From NCBI GenBank assembly GCA_034769895.1, contig JAWRYS010000712.1, positions 223,121 through 287,120 on the forward strand: 64,000 bases of DNA, written 5' to 3'. The position numbers and the translations under genes are program-made. Below are positions 32,464 to 43,146 of the stretch, piece after piece. Position 1 is the first letter of the stretch. Every line of letters starts with the position of its first letter. This stretch comes from Magicicada septendecula (Eukaryota > Arthropoda > Insecta > Hemiptera > Cicadidae). The notes under the pieces were generated by a model. That model searched no databases and was not told where the DNA came from. It saw only the letters and a program-made list of their open reading frames with translations.

Positions 32464-33955
32464 TCCACCGGTTGTATTTCATATTGACCATCCTGTTGCG
32501 CTTATATTGACCATCATTCTCATGATCTTTGAGTAGGCTTGCCATACCTTGGATGGTTTTAATTTGGCCTTGTCTCCTGGCCTTTTGAACGGCATCCTCA
32601 TAGTGGTACCCCAGTTGTATTACCAATGATTCCTCCGGTATTCTTGGTTCCAGATTTCTAGCTAAGCACACCTTGCGCAGAAAGTATGATGTTAGGGTGT
32701 GTCCCACTTCCGGTTCATATCTTCCATTACTGATATCGTTCCGCACCACGTTCTGGGTCGACTCTGACCAATACTTGTCGTGGAACTGTGTCTTAAAATC
32801 CTCCGTATTGTTTATTTCCGGTCTTGTCGCCATCCACCAATTGTCATGGGTGTCTCGGAACATCTTCTCATCAATTAGGCTGCGCACCGTTGTCCATCGA
32901 GTTTCCCTGTTCTTTTCTATCATTTCCTTGACTCTTTTGAGGAATTCCATTGGGTTGCGCCAATAGCTTTGGAAATTTATTAGCTCCCGGTTCTCGCTGG
33001 TTATTATGTGGGTGTTGTGACAGGGTTTGTCTCTCAGCGCATCTAGCTCTTCCTGCATTTGTCTTTCTCGTTGATTGAGCCCCTGGATCTTCTCTTTGTT
33101 TTCCTTGATCTGCCCGTCTACTTGGTTGAGGTTGGTATATACTCTTTTCACCCTTTCACTTACATCGGTTTGTATTTCCTGGTGCATCTCCTCCAGCTTT
33201 TTGAGCACCTCCTGTTTATTTCTTGTGCATTCTATTGTTGTAATTTGTTGAAGTTCCTCAATTCTATTTTTTCCTTCCTCCTCGACATCACTTATTTTGT
33301 TTATTAACTCCTCACGGACTTGTACTACTGCTTCATTCTTCTCGGTGATGATTTCTTTTATTTCTTCCCAACATTCTACCAACTGTTGTCTTAACTCATC
33401 TTTGGTCTTCTCTCTATTTTCCCTCAATTGTCGTTGGAATGTTTCACTATTATTCTCTATCTTGTTGTTCAGTATATCCAGATCCTTCTTGATCTGTCTC
33501 TTTAACTCCTCACTCTTCTCTTCTAAGATCTCTTGGTTTCTCTTCAAGGTTTCATGGTTGCTCTCCATCTGATTATTCAGAGTTTTTATATCCTCCTTGA
33601 GTTGTTTCTTTAATTCTTCACTGTTTCTGTCCAATTTTTCATTTATTTTCTCCTCCTGTTTCTTGAAATTGTCATTAGTTTCTTCCTTATTTCTGTACAA
33701 TTTTTCGTTCATACTATCCATTAGTTCCATTAATTTTAGTAGGTTCGGGTCTCCTCTAACTTCTCCCTTGTCACCCGCCTGTTGTTCCTTCTCCCTGTCT
33801 TGAATTGGGTTTTCTGGTTGGTCCGCTTGGGCATCCTTTTCGATCAATTCCTCGATCATTTCCATTTCTTCGGCCGGTGTTGTTTCCTGTTCCTCCTTGT
33901 CGGTGTCTTCAGCCCTCTTCTTAGATTTTCCCCTGGTGATCATGGAGTGTTTCAT
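32249..33955 (-). CDS. Coiled-coil gag-like protein of family A, copy 1
   Basis: The 568-codon frame starts at an ATG 58 nt downstream of the LTR A end and primer site. The N-terminus is acidic. Residues about 65-300 form a long heptad-rich coiled coil (repeats of ELKKQLKED, ELKRQIKKD type), residues about 320-470 look like a retrotransposon gag capsid domain (NPMEFLKRVKEMI, FKTQFHDKYWSES, VGHTLTSYFL), and the last 80 residues are Asn/Gly/Pro-rich without a CCHC knuckle. It would assemble particles around the element RNA. The frame is fully open in all three copies, which is notable beside the broken pol region. Confidence 0.75.
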   Translation of the reverse strand: MKHSMITRGKSKKRAEDTDKEEQETTPAEEMEMIEELIEKDAQADQPENPIQDREKEQQAGDKGEVRGDPNLLKLMELMDSMNEKLYRNKEETNDNFKKQEEKINEKLDRNSEELKKQLKEDIKTLNNQMESNHETLKRNQEILEEKSEELKRQIKKDLDILNNKIENNSETFQRQLRENREKTKDELRQQLVECWEEIKEIITEKNEAVVQVREELINKISDVEEEGKNRIEELQQITTIECTRNKQEVLKKLEEMHQEIQTDVSERVKRVYTNLNQVDGQIKENKEKIQGLNQRERQMQEELDALRDKPCHNTHIITSENRELINFQSYWRNPMEFLKRVKEMIEKNRETRWTTVRSLIDEKMFRDTHDNWWMATRPEINNTEDFKTQFHDKYWSESTQNVVRNDISNGRYEPEVGHTLTSYFLRKVCLARNLEPRIPEESLVIQLGYHYEDAVQKARRQGQIKTIQGMASLLKDHENDGQYKRNRMVNMKYNRWNENRNPPSYNPSNNNPQNNNQGDPNWNNNNNQYRGNHPNYNQGNPPYNGTNQNNNNYRGNGPNQRPNGHPN

Positions 33956-33999
33956 AATTTCTCGTAACCGCCGCTAGTCTTTAATTCTAGCCACACTAG

Positions 34000-34012
34000 T
34001 TGGTCGCCAATT
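34000..34012 (-). promoter_or_regulatory. Primer-binding site candidate of family A
   Basis: Just inside LTR A (minus strand) the sequence reads TTACA, AAT, then TGGCGACCAACTAGTG. TGG three bases after the LTR end is the classical start of a primer site complementary to a tRNA 3' CCA end. The tRNA was not identified. The same occurs at about 51560 and 59950. Confidence 0.6.
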
Positions 34013-35112
34013 TGTAACGATCTAACTCTTATCGTGTCTGTAAAAATGAGTGTTTGTAACGTGCGTTCGCCTCTCACGTTGTAGTCGTTACTTTACGTTT
34101 ACTTACTTACTTTTTGTTATGCTGACGATGTCCGTCGCGATCTCACGAATTACCAGTACAATATCTCGCGAGTGTGAACCTTACCTGTCCTTTAATATGT
34201 AATTGTAATTCCCGGGTGGCGCCAAATTGTTTAAACAAAAACAATTAAAAAATATGAAAATCGAGCGGTCTTTCTAGACGGTATGGCTGATTCGAATTAC
34301 CCTCGCAATAGACGGGCTTATGAATTTCGCTAGTAGTTCACCGTGTTGCCTACGTCTAATGCTTGCCGTCAATTTCACTCGTCGCTAAAGTACACAAATC
34401 ATATAATGCAATTTTCCATGAAATAAAGAACGGTGGTTACAACTCTGTACTAGTTTATTAACTTGAAATTATCTGTTATTCAATAAAATACAAAATTGTA
34501 TATGGTGATTAAACAAAGTTGCTCCGGCAATAAAAAGACAATTATTCTCAGGTTGGCGAAAGCTGATTTAGAACAATTTTACTTCGACATGGCGCCGACA
34601 AATGTTTGTTTTCTATCGTTCGTTAAATCCGAGTTCTTTTGGTTACAAAAAATATTAATATGATTATAATAAAGTACACTACCTTACATTGATGGTACTT
34701 ATATACTATTAGATTTAATTACAATTCGTTCCTGAAGTGTTAAAAAGTGTGTGTTAAGGGTTCGTAATTTATACCAAGGTTATTTTCTGGTTTCATACAA
34801 GTTTAGTTTTTTATTTTCAGTTAATCCTTGAAAGAAATTTGATTATCAGTTCGTAGTGAGAGTTAATTGTGTTGTGAGAAAAAGTTAATAAGAATTTATT
34901 CCATAATTCGGGTGATTCAGCAATACTTATTAAATCTGTTGAATTAGGGTGAAGAGTTACTCAGTTGGAAATAGGTTGGGTCCTTTTGATCATCAATCTT
35001 CCATCATTTATGAATTTGAGTACTCCTGGCTTCTTTTTCGGATATGGTGGTTTAAATAATTAATTTATAATTTAAAAATCTGGTCTATGGTCTCGGTTGA
35101 ATGGACTAGTTC
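34013..35112 (-). mobile_element. LTR A copy 1, part before the gypsy insertion
   Basis: It begins TGTAACGATC (the LTR 3' end in minus sense) and is interrupted after GGACTAGTTC by the gypsy LTR. The remaining part lies at 44742-45120. The intact copies 51579-53056 and 59966-61443 are about 1,478 bp. Confidence 0.9.
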
Positions 35113-36705
35113 TGTAATGTCTTTTGGCCGCGTTACAAATCCAGGGAACCCCTCGTAATTAAACTCCGTTAATTAGATGGGCTGCCTACATTGTAACAGA
35201 ATTGATCACAAATAATTAATGTAACAAATTACTTACTAACTGTGTAAGGAAACAATGGCAAGGTATACAATTGATTTAAGCACTCCTCATATGTGTGTAA
35301 CAAGAAGACTTCTCTTTATTTAACATTTAAAAAACATATACTGACAGATCCCATGACATTACTAATTCAATTATGAAGTTATTTGAAAGGTTTCTTTAAA
35401 CTTTGAGATCAAACTTGATTTTATATAGCTATACCTCGGATCCGGGTCAACTTTCTGTATTTCTGTAATTAAGACTTTTAATTATACTCATTTCATGATA
35501 TTAGCTTGCAAGACTTTCTTTTATTCAACCATTGGAAGAATGGTATTATTGCTTGAATTATATTACTCTACATTAGCATATAAATTGTTACAACGTATGA
35601 AGTTAGAATAGTTACATGAAATTCTTAGATTTAATTTATAAGTCTTTACAAAGTTAATAGTTTCTGAAAAGTCTCTTTCAAGATGTGTTGTGTAACAAAT
35701 ATTAGTAACCCTCGATAGACAGGCTATCGAGTCACCTTTTAATTGGTATGCAGAAGACTCGTCCTGGGGTATCCGTCTTGGGAAACAGGAACAGCTACGG
35801 TGTCATCTCGGTCTGGCCTTCCTCTGTAAAGGGCTCCAAAAGTTCGCAGGTTGAACAATATGTCATGTAGATATCTACGATGATCTTGTAGATTCTCGGA
35901 TGTCCTGATCTGCATATTCTGTCACGTGCAGTAGAGTTTGTGGCTTCTGATAGTTCACATCTCCGGGTATGACTTTGGAATTGTTGTTATTTGTTGAAGC
36001 ACGAAGTCATCTTGTGTTACACTCCTTTTTTACGTTTCGATTTTTTTTTTTTTACTTTAAATTTCTTGTCTATTTACATGACTATATTAATTAACACATC
36101 CAGATGCTTTAAACAGCTACATCTGGTACACCATCTCAAGGTGAGACAAAATATAGTTAACATATTTTAAGCGCACAGCTCCTACGTCCATACTGTACGA
36201 AGTCACCATTGCAAGAGAGAGAAATTCCGCTCCCTTCGCCTGGTACTGGGCAAAAGTTAGTGGGACAATTTCTGCGCGAGAATATAGTTCCTAACTATAT
36301 TTAAGTTAACATTTTTTTATTTATACAAACTATCCCTAAACAAATATACATAATTTAAATCAGTTGTTTTAGCGACTATTTATGTCTTCAGATTTTTTAA
36401 TTATTAACATTAGTTTTTTTTTTATCTTATTCTAACTCACACAAGACTCGGAAAGCATGTCGAGTCTGGAATCAACAGGACAGCGCCTGCTTACAAGCAA
36501 AGGGTTAAATACGATATTCATAACGCTTTACAATTTATCTTTTTATTAGAGTATCTTATAACTAATTAATTACTGCTTCCTCTCATACTGATTACATACA
36601 GGTATTTTATATTAATACAGTGAGATTTAAATGGCTTAAGAGCTCGCAACCTTAATTTTTAGAAATTTTATTTTCTTGATTATTTCTTTTATTTAAATCG
36701 TCACA
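35113..36705 (-). repeat. Gypsy 3' LTR
   Basis: 1,593 bp, TGTAATG at the left border to CGTCACA at the right (TGTGACG to CATTACA in element sense). Differences from the other LTR include a short indel at about 35862-35880 and scattered substitutions, a few percent overall. Confidence 0.95.
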
Positions 36706-36726
36706 TACTCCACCGCTTAAATTGCA
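36706..36726 (-). promoter_or_regulatory. Polypurine tract next to the 3' LTR
   Basis: In element sense the bases directly before TGTGACG read AAGCGGTGGAGTA, a purine-rich tract in the position where plus-strand DNA synthesis is primed. Confidence 0.65.
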
Positions 36727-37269
36727 CGCTACGGTTAAGCTTTTTGAGTCTAACTCACTATTGGGCACTGGGATATTGAATGGGGTTAGTGTGTGTAATT
36801 TCTTTCACATAGTTGTTGTACACTTTACAACTTTGTCCACATAGTTATTACCTATAGTTACAACACAGTACACTTTATATTCTTATGAACTACCTTTTTT
36901 TTTTTACATACTATTTACACTAAATATTTACACAGTTAAAACACAAAACTCTTTCTTATCTCTATCACTTAATTTTACTACCGGTTTTTTTGTTTGTCTT
37001 ACTCTCTCTTCTATAGAGTAACTTTCTAAATCTTTACTATTTAGAATTCTATCTTTTCTTCTGTGAGTCCTATATAACTCATGTAGTTAATGAGTGTTAG
37101 TACCCATCTAGTTAATGATTATTCATTAATGCATGCTTCGCAGAACTGGAACTCAGGTTGATCAGGCCTCGTTTCCAAACTCTACGTTTTACATTTTTTA
37201 CGTGGATTCAGAAATATAATTTTCTTTACTGCCTAGTATTCCCTTTTCTTTTTGGGTTATACTATACCG
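36727..37269. other. Gypsy 3' untranslated region
   Basis: Non-coding stretch between the integrase stop and the polypurine tract. No env-like frame is present. Confidence 0.7.
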
Positions 37270-39114
37270 TCACTTCTTCTTATACAACTTTAGTGGCGAA
37301 ATATGCGTTCTCCGCATATATTTCTGAGTTGCAGGTTCGCACAGGGCTACTGTAACTGGAGTTAGGTACTTTTGGATTTGGTAAGGGCCACACCATCTGA
37401 ATGATAGTTTCGAGGTGGTCTTATCAATCGCACTACTAATGGGGTGAGTCTTGTACATTACTAAGTCACCTACTTGGTACCTGACTGAGTTGCTATGATT
37501 ACCTTTCTCGTGGTATCTTCTGGATTTTTCCAAGCTTGCTCTCAAGTTAGAGCGGGCTTTGTTCCATATTCGCTTTATCTGCTTATCCGTTATTTGCGGA
37601 GGCAGCAGATCGTGTATATTCCATCTTGTGGACAAAGGGTGGTTTGGTCGATACTTGTATAGTAACTCGAACGGGGTCGACTTGTGACCTTCGTGGTAAG
37701 CTGAATTAAAAGCGTATTGAATCCAGGATAGATTTTGGTCCCACTTTGTGTGATCGTTCGCATGATAGGCTATTAGCGCAGATTTGAGGTTTCGTAGATA
37801 CCTTTCAGCAATATTGCCTTGCGGTCGATACTCTGTAGTGGTTATATGGTCTATCCCTAACTTGAAACACATATTCCTAAATTCTTTTGCTTTAAACTGC
37901 GGGCCGTTATCAGATACTATACGTACTGGAGTACCGTAATCTTTAAATAATCTTTCCTGTAGTATTTTAACTGTTGTCGACGCTAATGCTCGTCGCATGG
38001 GATACATCCAAACAAATTTGGTGAACGAATCTACACATATCAGTAACATGGTATTTCCTGATTTGGATCGTGGATACGGACCTGAGAAATCTAGATAAAG
38101 TTTCGAAAAAGGGGTCTTTGGGATTTCTGATATCAATTGGCTTACTTGAGCATTTCTGGCGGGTTTGCTAAGGGCGCATAATGAACATTTCTTTACGAAG
38201 GTAGCTATTTCGCAGTTCATATTGTTCCAATGATATTCCTTTCGAATACGATGTATCGTCTTATTGATTCCCATATGGGCTCCTATGGTAGATGAATGGA
38301 AGTATTCCATTAGCATGGGCTTAATTACATCCGGGGCTATTATTCTTAATTCCTTTCCGTCTCTTATTTTGAGACACAGTACATTCTTACTCAATACGTA
38401 CTTCTCGGATTTAATACCTTGGGTAAGTTGTTCTATAATAGGCTTCAGTAAGGGGTCTTGTTGTTGATATAGGGCAATGTTTGTAAAGGCAAGGGGGAAT
38501 TCAGTAATTATGGCGTTCGCACTTGCTATTTCCGGCTTCGCTACGTTTTCGGAAGTTTTAGTGGGTGACTGGAACATACGGGACAGGGTATCGGCGACTA
38601 CATTTTGAGTACCTTTAATATGCTGCACTCTGAATTTGTAGCAGTTTAATTTCAATATCCATCTGCCAATTCGTCCTAATTGTTTAGGGTGATTCAATAA
38701 CCATGATAACGCCTGATTGTCAGTTTCTAAAAGAAATTCTTTATGTTCTAGGAAGGGTTTAAACTTTTCGAATGCAAAAACAATTGCTAAACATTCCAAT
38801 TCATATGCAGAATACTTTCTTTCTTGATCGCTCAGTGTTCGTGATGCATAACTAATTGGTAGTCTACAGTTATCTATCTCTTGGTATATCACTGCACCTA
38901 ACGCTACACTGGAACTGTCGGTTTGCACAACGAATGGTTTTGTGAAATCAGCTAATTGCAAAACTGGGGGAGATATAATGCTTTCTTTAAGTTGCTCAAA
39001 CGCGTTTTGATGTATTGAGCTCCATTCGAACTTCGTTCCCTTCTTTCGTAAGGAGTTTAGGGGTGCTGCTATTTCGGCAAGATGGGGAATATATTTGTGG
39101 AAATAATTCACCAT
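37270..39114 (-). CDS. Gypsy RNase H-integrase part of pol
   Basis: 614 codons. RNase H (residues about 55-180) has VVQTDSSSVALGA, YELECLA, ETDNQAL and ADTLSR. An H2C2 zinc domain (His273/His280, Cys310, Cys313) precedes the integrase core with Asp342 (YLDFSGPY), Asp402 (VSDNGPQF) and Glu437 (GNIAERYL). A GPY/F-type C-terminal module (VGDLVMYKT, FRWCGPYQI) completes it. Codons upstream of the apparent start still encode the RT connection (SIARFLG), so the true beginning is within pol, joined to the RT frame by a one-base shift at the A-run near 39137. It integrates the cDNA; residues are intact. Confidence 0.93.
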   Translation of the reverse strand: MVNYFHKYIPHLAEIAAPLNSLRKKGTKFEWSSIHQNAFEQLKESIISPPVLQLADFTKPFVVQTDSSSVALGAVIYQEIDNCRLPISYASRTLSDQERKYSAYELECLAIVFAFEKFKPFLEHKEFLLETDNQALSWLLNHPKQLGRIGRWILKLNCYKFRVQHIKGTQNVVADTLSRMFQSPTKTSENVAKPEIASANAIITEFPLAFTNIALYQQQDPLLKPIIEQLTQGIKSEKYVLSKNVLCLKIRDGKELRIIAPDVIKPMLMEYFHSSTIGAHMGINKTIHRIRKEYHWNNMNCEIATFVKKCSLCALSKPARNAQVSQLISEIPKTPFSKLYLDFSGPYPRSKSGNTMLLICVDSFTKFVWMYPMRRALASTTVKILQERLFKDYGTPVRIVSDNGPQFKAKEFRNMCFKLGIDHITTTEYRPQGNIAERYLRNLKSALIAYHANDHTKWDQNLSWIQYAFNSAYHEGHKSTPFELLYKYRPNHPLSTRWNIHDLLPPQITDKQIKRIWNKARSNLRASLEKSRRYHEKGNHSNSVRYQVGDLVMYKTHPISSAIDKTTSKLSFRWCGPYQIQKYLTPVTVALCEPATQKYMRRTHISPLKLYKKK

Positions 39115-39128
39115 ACCTAAAAATCGGG

Positions 39129-40592
39129 CTATACTTTTGCATCTCGTGGGGGTGCAAATTCTCTAATAGCACGGGTACGTTCGGGGTCAATGCTTACCTT
39201 TCCATTCGCTTTCACTATGTGTCCTAAGAAAGAAAACTGAGGGACAGCAAAACTTACCTTATTTGGGTTCACCGTTAATCCTGCTCTTAGTAAACGAGAT
39301 AACACTTCACGCAAATGTCTGAGATGTTGTTCCATTGATTCACTGTATATTACGATGTCGTCCAAATAGTGGTACACATATTTAAATTTAATGTCGTGAA
39401 ATATCTTCTCCAATAGTCTACTACATACGGAACTTCCTTGAGATATTCCAAAGGGTACCCTAGTAAATTGGTACAAGTTAAAAGGAACTGCAAACGCGGT
39501 TAGACGTTTGGATTCTTCTGAAAGAGGTATTTGGTGAAAAGCTTGATTTAGATCCATTACTGTAAAAACCATTGCTTTAGTAAAATAATGAAACGCACTA
39601 TGGATGTCTGGAAGAGGGATTGATTCAAATTCTATTCTTTTATTTAATTGCCTGTAGTCTACAACTAGTCGGTGTTTATCTGGTCCTTTCGGTACTAAAA
39701 AGGAGGGTGAAGAATATGGGGACGTAGAGGGTTCTATGACTCCTTGATCCAATAACTTATTGATATGGTTTCGCATGACTTCCATCTTGGGAGGCGATAA
39801 CTTGTACGGGGGTAGTCGTATTACTTTCTGATCACTCAGATTAATTTTATACTCTATTAGGTCCATCAGTCCTAGTTTTGGTGTAAGAACCGAGGAAAAT
39901 TCTTTTATTAGTTTTACTATTTTGACTCTATCTCTTCGTTCTAGGTGAGATAAATCTGAATCTTGGTGTATTACATGTGCAGTAGATGAACAACGTTTAT
40001 CTTCATTACTATCAAATTTATGTTTTCTTGCACGGTCAAATCTGAAATAAAATTCTCGCTCGTAGATGTCAAGAATCATTCCTGTCTTACTAATAAAATC
40101 TGCACCTAATATTAAATCAGGTCCTAATTCTTTACATACTAACATTGTAAATATCCAACTTAGGTTTTTTATTTTAACCTTAACGGTAATGCTCAGGTTT
40201 ATATTTATTTTACGTTTATCAGCGGTAGCACACTTTCTATTCACAGATTGGTTCCGTTTTACTAGATGATGTTTAGCTAACATGTCCGCTAATTCTTGGC
40301 TGATTAAGCTTCTACTAGATCCCGAATCAATTAAGGCGATGGGGGATGTAACGCCTAAGTCGACTCGTATTAATGGTAGTAGATTTTTTTTCCATTTACA
40401 TCTATTAATCGCATTACACTTTTCACGAAATTCTCGCACATAGGGGTCGATATCTTTCGCACCTTTTTTGTTTTTCACTTGGTTACAGAATAATTCATTC
40501 TTATTATTATTACTGGTTTCTTTTAGTTTACCCAATTTTGAGTAGCTGCGGAAGACACAGGTTTTCGGGTCTCCCTGCCTTACATGTTTTTT
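39129..40592 (-). CDS. Gypsy protease-reverse transcriptase (pol, N-terminal part)
   Basis: The frame opens inside the end of gag at the slippery site (40586-40592) and runs to TAG 39129-39131. Counting from the TTG at 40535, the protease has IALIDSGSSRSLIS (Asp70), then LGPDLILGADFI. The RT has FLVPKGPDKHRLVVDYRQLN, MDLNQAFHQI (Asp328) and YHYLDDIVIYS (YLDD 390-393), ending at FLGHIVKANGKVS. There is no ATG of its own; translation as gag-pol by -1 frameshifting is inferred. The stop is one base out of frame with the RNase H continuation; GCAAAAGTA probably lost one A, so pol is broken in this copy. Confidence 0.92.
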   Translation of the reverse strand, partial: KKHVRQGDPKTCVFRSYSKLGKLKETSNNNKNELFCNQVKNKKGAKDIDPYVREFREKCNAINRCKWKKNLLPLIRVDLGVTSPIALIDSGSSRSLISQELADMLAKHHLVKRNQSVNRKCATADKRKININLSITVKVKIKNLSWIFTMLVCKELGPDLILGADFISKTGMILDIYEREFYFRFDRARKHKFDSNEDKRCSSTAHVIHQDSDLSHLERRDRVKIVKLIKEFSSVLTPKLGLMDLIEYKINLSDQKVIRLPPYKLSPPKMEVMRNHINKLLDQGVIEPSTSPYSSPSFLVPKGPDKHRLVVDYRQLNKRIEFESIPLPDIHSAFHYFTKAMVFTVMDLNQAFHQIPLSEESKRLTAFAVPFNLYQFTRVPFGISQGSSVCSRLLEKIFHDIKFKYVYHYLDDIVIYSESMEQHLRHLREVLSRLLRAGLTVNPNKVSFAVPQFSFLGHIVKANGKVSIDPERTRAIREFAPPRDAKV

Positions 40593-41365
40593 GAATTGGG
40601 GTTATTCCGTTCCAATGGCTTACTTTTGCACTCTCTTCTTATGTGCCCATATTTGCCACAATTATAACAGGTGGGTTTTCTGCGAGGTGGGTACTTGGTT
40701 TCCGCTTTATCTGGGTTTACAGTTAACTTACCAGCTTTGCGCACATGGTGAGGTCTACTAGAAACTTGTCTTTCATACGAGGTTGTTACATCAGGCAGTA
40801 GTGCTCGCAATTGATGTCTATTAGTTCCAGAGGTTTTCATGGCTTCTCTATTTTGATCTGAGTACCATACATTTGAAGAATGGATACTGCACTGTTCTAG
40901 ATCAGCAATTGTATTGGGTCTATTCATCAATGATAGTCGAGATCTTTCTTCAGGTGACACTCCTATTAAAATGGTGTCCACCAGTTGTGTTTCATTCCAG
41001 CTTACACGTAGTAGTCGAGAGGACTCCCTAATATCGGAGATGTAGTGAGCTAATCTCTCCTGATGTCCTTGTACTCGGAGTACTGTCTTCCTTTTTATTT
41101 CTTCATAGATGCCGGTGGGAATAAAGTATTTTATTAAAGAGCTATGTAGCTCTTCTACTGGGAAAGTAGAGGTTAGGGCTTCTAGCACACGATTTTTTAA
41201 CGGGGGTTTACACTTTGGTAACAGAACTTGTAAAATTTGCCAGTCATTCAGCTGCTGTAGATCCTTTATCTGAAGAAGATAACTAATAAATGTTAGTAAC
41301 TTGGAAACATTTAAACCATCTGTATAAGGGATTTCGGTTAAAATCTTCTCCACAGGGTGAGTCAT
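40580..41365 (-). CDS. Gypsy gag with CCHC zinc knuckle
   Basis: 261 codons from the ATG at 41365, which overlaps the stop of the upstream frame (ATGA). Residues about 40-170 look like a retrotransposon gag capsid domain (FIPTGIYEEIKRKTVLRVQG, RLAHYISDIR). A basic linker leads to the knuckle CYNCGKYGHIRREC (Cys233, Cys236, His241, Cys246). It packages the RNA. Translation probably depends on reinitiation after ORF1. Confidence 0.9.
   Translation of the reverse strand: MTHPVEKILTEIPYTDGLNVSKLLTFISYLLQIKDLQQLNDWQILQVLLPKCKPPLKNRVLEALTSTFPVEELHSSLIKYFIPTGIYEEIKRKTVLRVQGHQERLAHYISDIRESSRLLRVSWNETQLVDTILIGVSPEERSRLSLMNRPNTIADLEQCSIHSSNVWYSDQNREAMKTSGTNRHQLRALLPDVTTSYERQVSSRPHHVRKAGKLTVNPDKAETKYPPRRKPTCYNCGKYGHIRRECKSKPLERNNPNSKNM
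40586..40592 (-). promoter_or_regulatory. -1 frameshift heptamer A AAA AAC at gag-pol overlap
   Basis: Gag codons read TCA AAA AAC ATG TAA. A -1 slip on A AAA AAC continues as CAT GTA AGG CAG in the pol frame, which is open into the protease. Downstream, GGG AGA CCC and CAGG...CCTG could form a stimulating hairpin. Confidence 0.8.
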
Positions 41366-42069
41366 TTTTCGTATAGATCTGCGTTATAGTTCATAGGGGT
41401 AATTCCTCGATGAGGATGATTAGATTCATTGGGGGTGTTGGTCAATTCATTATTTCCGGGACGAAACTCAAAATGCTCGGGAGGAGGGACATTTACATCT
41501 GTATCAGTTTTTTGTTCTGGGTTCGCTTGCACTTGCGATACGATAGGTGAGTTCCGATCTGAGTTAGGCGGAGGTAAACCAGTGGTGGGGGATTGTACTG
41601 GGGAGATGTGTAATTTCATTAATGATTTCTCTATTTCGTCCATCCTGAATGAGTCGGATTTTCGTCTTAAATCGTTGATAATTGAAGGTAAGCGGCGTAG
41701 AGCTTCGTCTGCTAGCTTTTGTACATCAACGGGTATTTCTGTGAGATTCGGCCAGATCGACAAATTTTTTATTCGCCTGGTTAAATGCTCTATTCTCTGG
41801 GTCGTCCGCAAAATTTTTGCCGGAGATTTCTCGTCTTGGAGTGTTTGAGACAATAAGTATAGTTCACTATACTTGGCATTACAAATTTCTTTCTCGCTTT
41901 CATAATCGAGTTGGCTTAGATTGTTTAATTGCACGGGCGCATCAAATCCACATTCGCGAATTGAACTTCGTAATTCCGCGACTGTTACATCAGCATGGGG
42001 TAGTCCACGCAAAAGGGCTTCGTAAGACAGCTCGTCTTTTAATAACAAATCCAGGTTAAATTGGGCCAT
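41362..42069 (-). CDS. Gypsy ORF1, upstream gag-like protein of unknown function
   Basis: 235 codons starting at ATG 42069, the first frame after the leader. The N-terminal half is helical and charged (LLLKDELSYEALLRGL, then YESEKEICNAKYSELYLL); the C-terminal third is Pro/Asn-rich and low in structure. Its TGA overlaps the gag ATG in the sequence ATGA. It may be the matrix-like N-terminal part of gag, separated here into its own frame; no domain was recognised. Confidence 0.75.
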   Translation of the reverse strand: MAQFNLDLLLKDELSYEALLRGLPHADVTVAELRSSIRECGFDAPVQLNNLSQLDYESEKEICNAKYSELYLLSQTLQDEKSPAKILRTTQRIEHLTRRIKNLSIWPNLTEIPVDVQKLADEALRRLPSIINDLRRKSDSFRMDEIEKSLMKLHISPVQSPTTGLPPPNSDRNSPIVSQVQANPEQKTDTDVNVPPPEHFEFRPGNNELTNTPNESNHPHRGITPMNYNADLYEK

Positions 42070-43146
42070 TTTGTTCTAACACATTAGCACGTACTTAAAA
42101 TTAATACTAGTATATTACACATACATTACATATACATACAATAAATTCATAAGTAATCAATTTACACAAATTAGAAAAGAACAATTTCTCTTCTAAGGGA
42201 GAGACAGAAATCACACACACATATCTTTCAAGGTTAAATAGCCGATCAGCTGTTTACTGGAATGTAGGTCAGAGGGTGGCCTACATATTTAGTTAACAAA
42301 GGAGGGTTGAGCGTGTTAGTGAGAAAGGGGGTTTTACTCTTATTGTTCTCCACAATGCGACTGAATAACACAACTACTGTATACGTACTCTGAACCGGTA
42401 TAAACACGAGAGAAGGGGAGCGCAATCTTATGCAACACATTTATTATTACTACGCTTGGCAACACTTTGGCTCCGTTCATTCATAAACTTTTCTCAATTA
42501 AATAATTACTTATTTTGTTCACAAGTTTTTAAATCACGAACTTCTACTTAATTACTTTATTATTATTAACAAAGTTATTTTTAATCAAATTTTTTTTTAT
42601 AACACACTAGTGTATGTAAGCTAAATAGTTGGTCATACACTGTGCAGAATGATTCAGGAAACAACAGGTCATAGATTGTCGTAAACAAACCTGTTACAGA
42701 TTGTTCGGTTGACCAAAATTGTTATGCTTGGTCACAATTCATGTATGCAAGTACTTACATCGAATTATGCAGGTTCCTACTGGCCTATAGAATGCAAAAG
42801 CTACATGCATTGTATGACGCTAAGGATATTTTACTTATACATACTACCATCTACGTAACTTAATACACTATTAAATATGTTTTGAACATTACATTTATTA
42901 AAGTAACTTTCTGAGTGCATATATCAATATTATATATTTAGTTATTGATCATACAATTTATCCACGCATAGTGAATGCAATTTTATTTGTGACACTATAT
43001 ACACAATTAAAACTCTTTCCTTTGTTTCATTTATTTTTTTTGAATGACGCAATTTTGTTTGCTTAAGACACCTTTATAAAATTTAGCAGAGTGCCGCACT
43101 TTTCTGACACTCTGTAAACAATTACCCTTTTATTTTTTTACAAGAA
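42070..43146. other. Gypsy leader region
   Basis: Non-coding, AT-rich stretch of about 1.1 kb between the primer site and ORF1. It holds a second, imperfect copy of the primer-site word (AGCAGAGTGCCGCA at 43085-43098), 62 bp from the first. Confidence 0.7.

Noticed and set aside
32673..33967. Plus-strand frames opposite gag in all three array copies
   Set aside because: Antisense shadows of the coiled-coil gag coding sequence.
36706..37269. Possible env gene downstream of gypsy integrase
   Set aside because: No open frame of useful length; the stretch is a 3' untranslated region.
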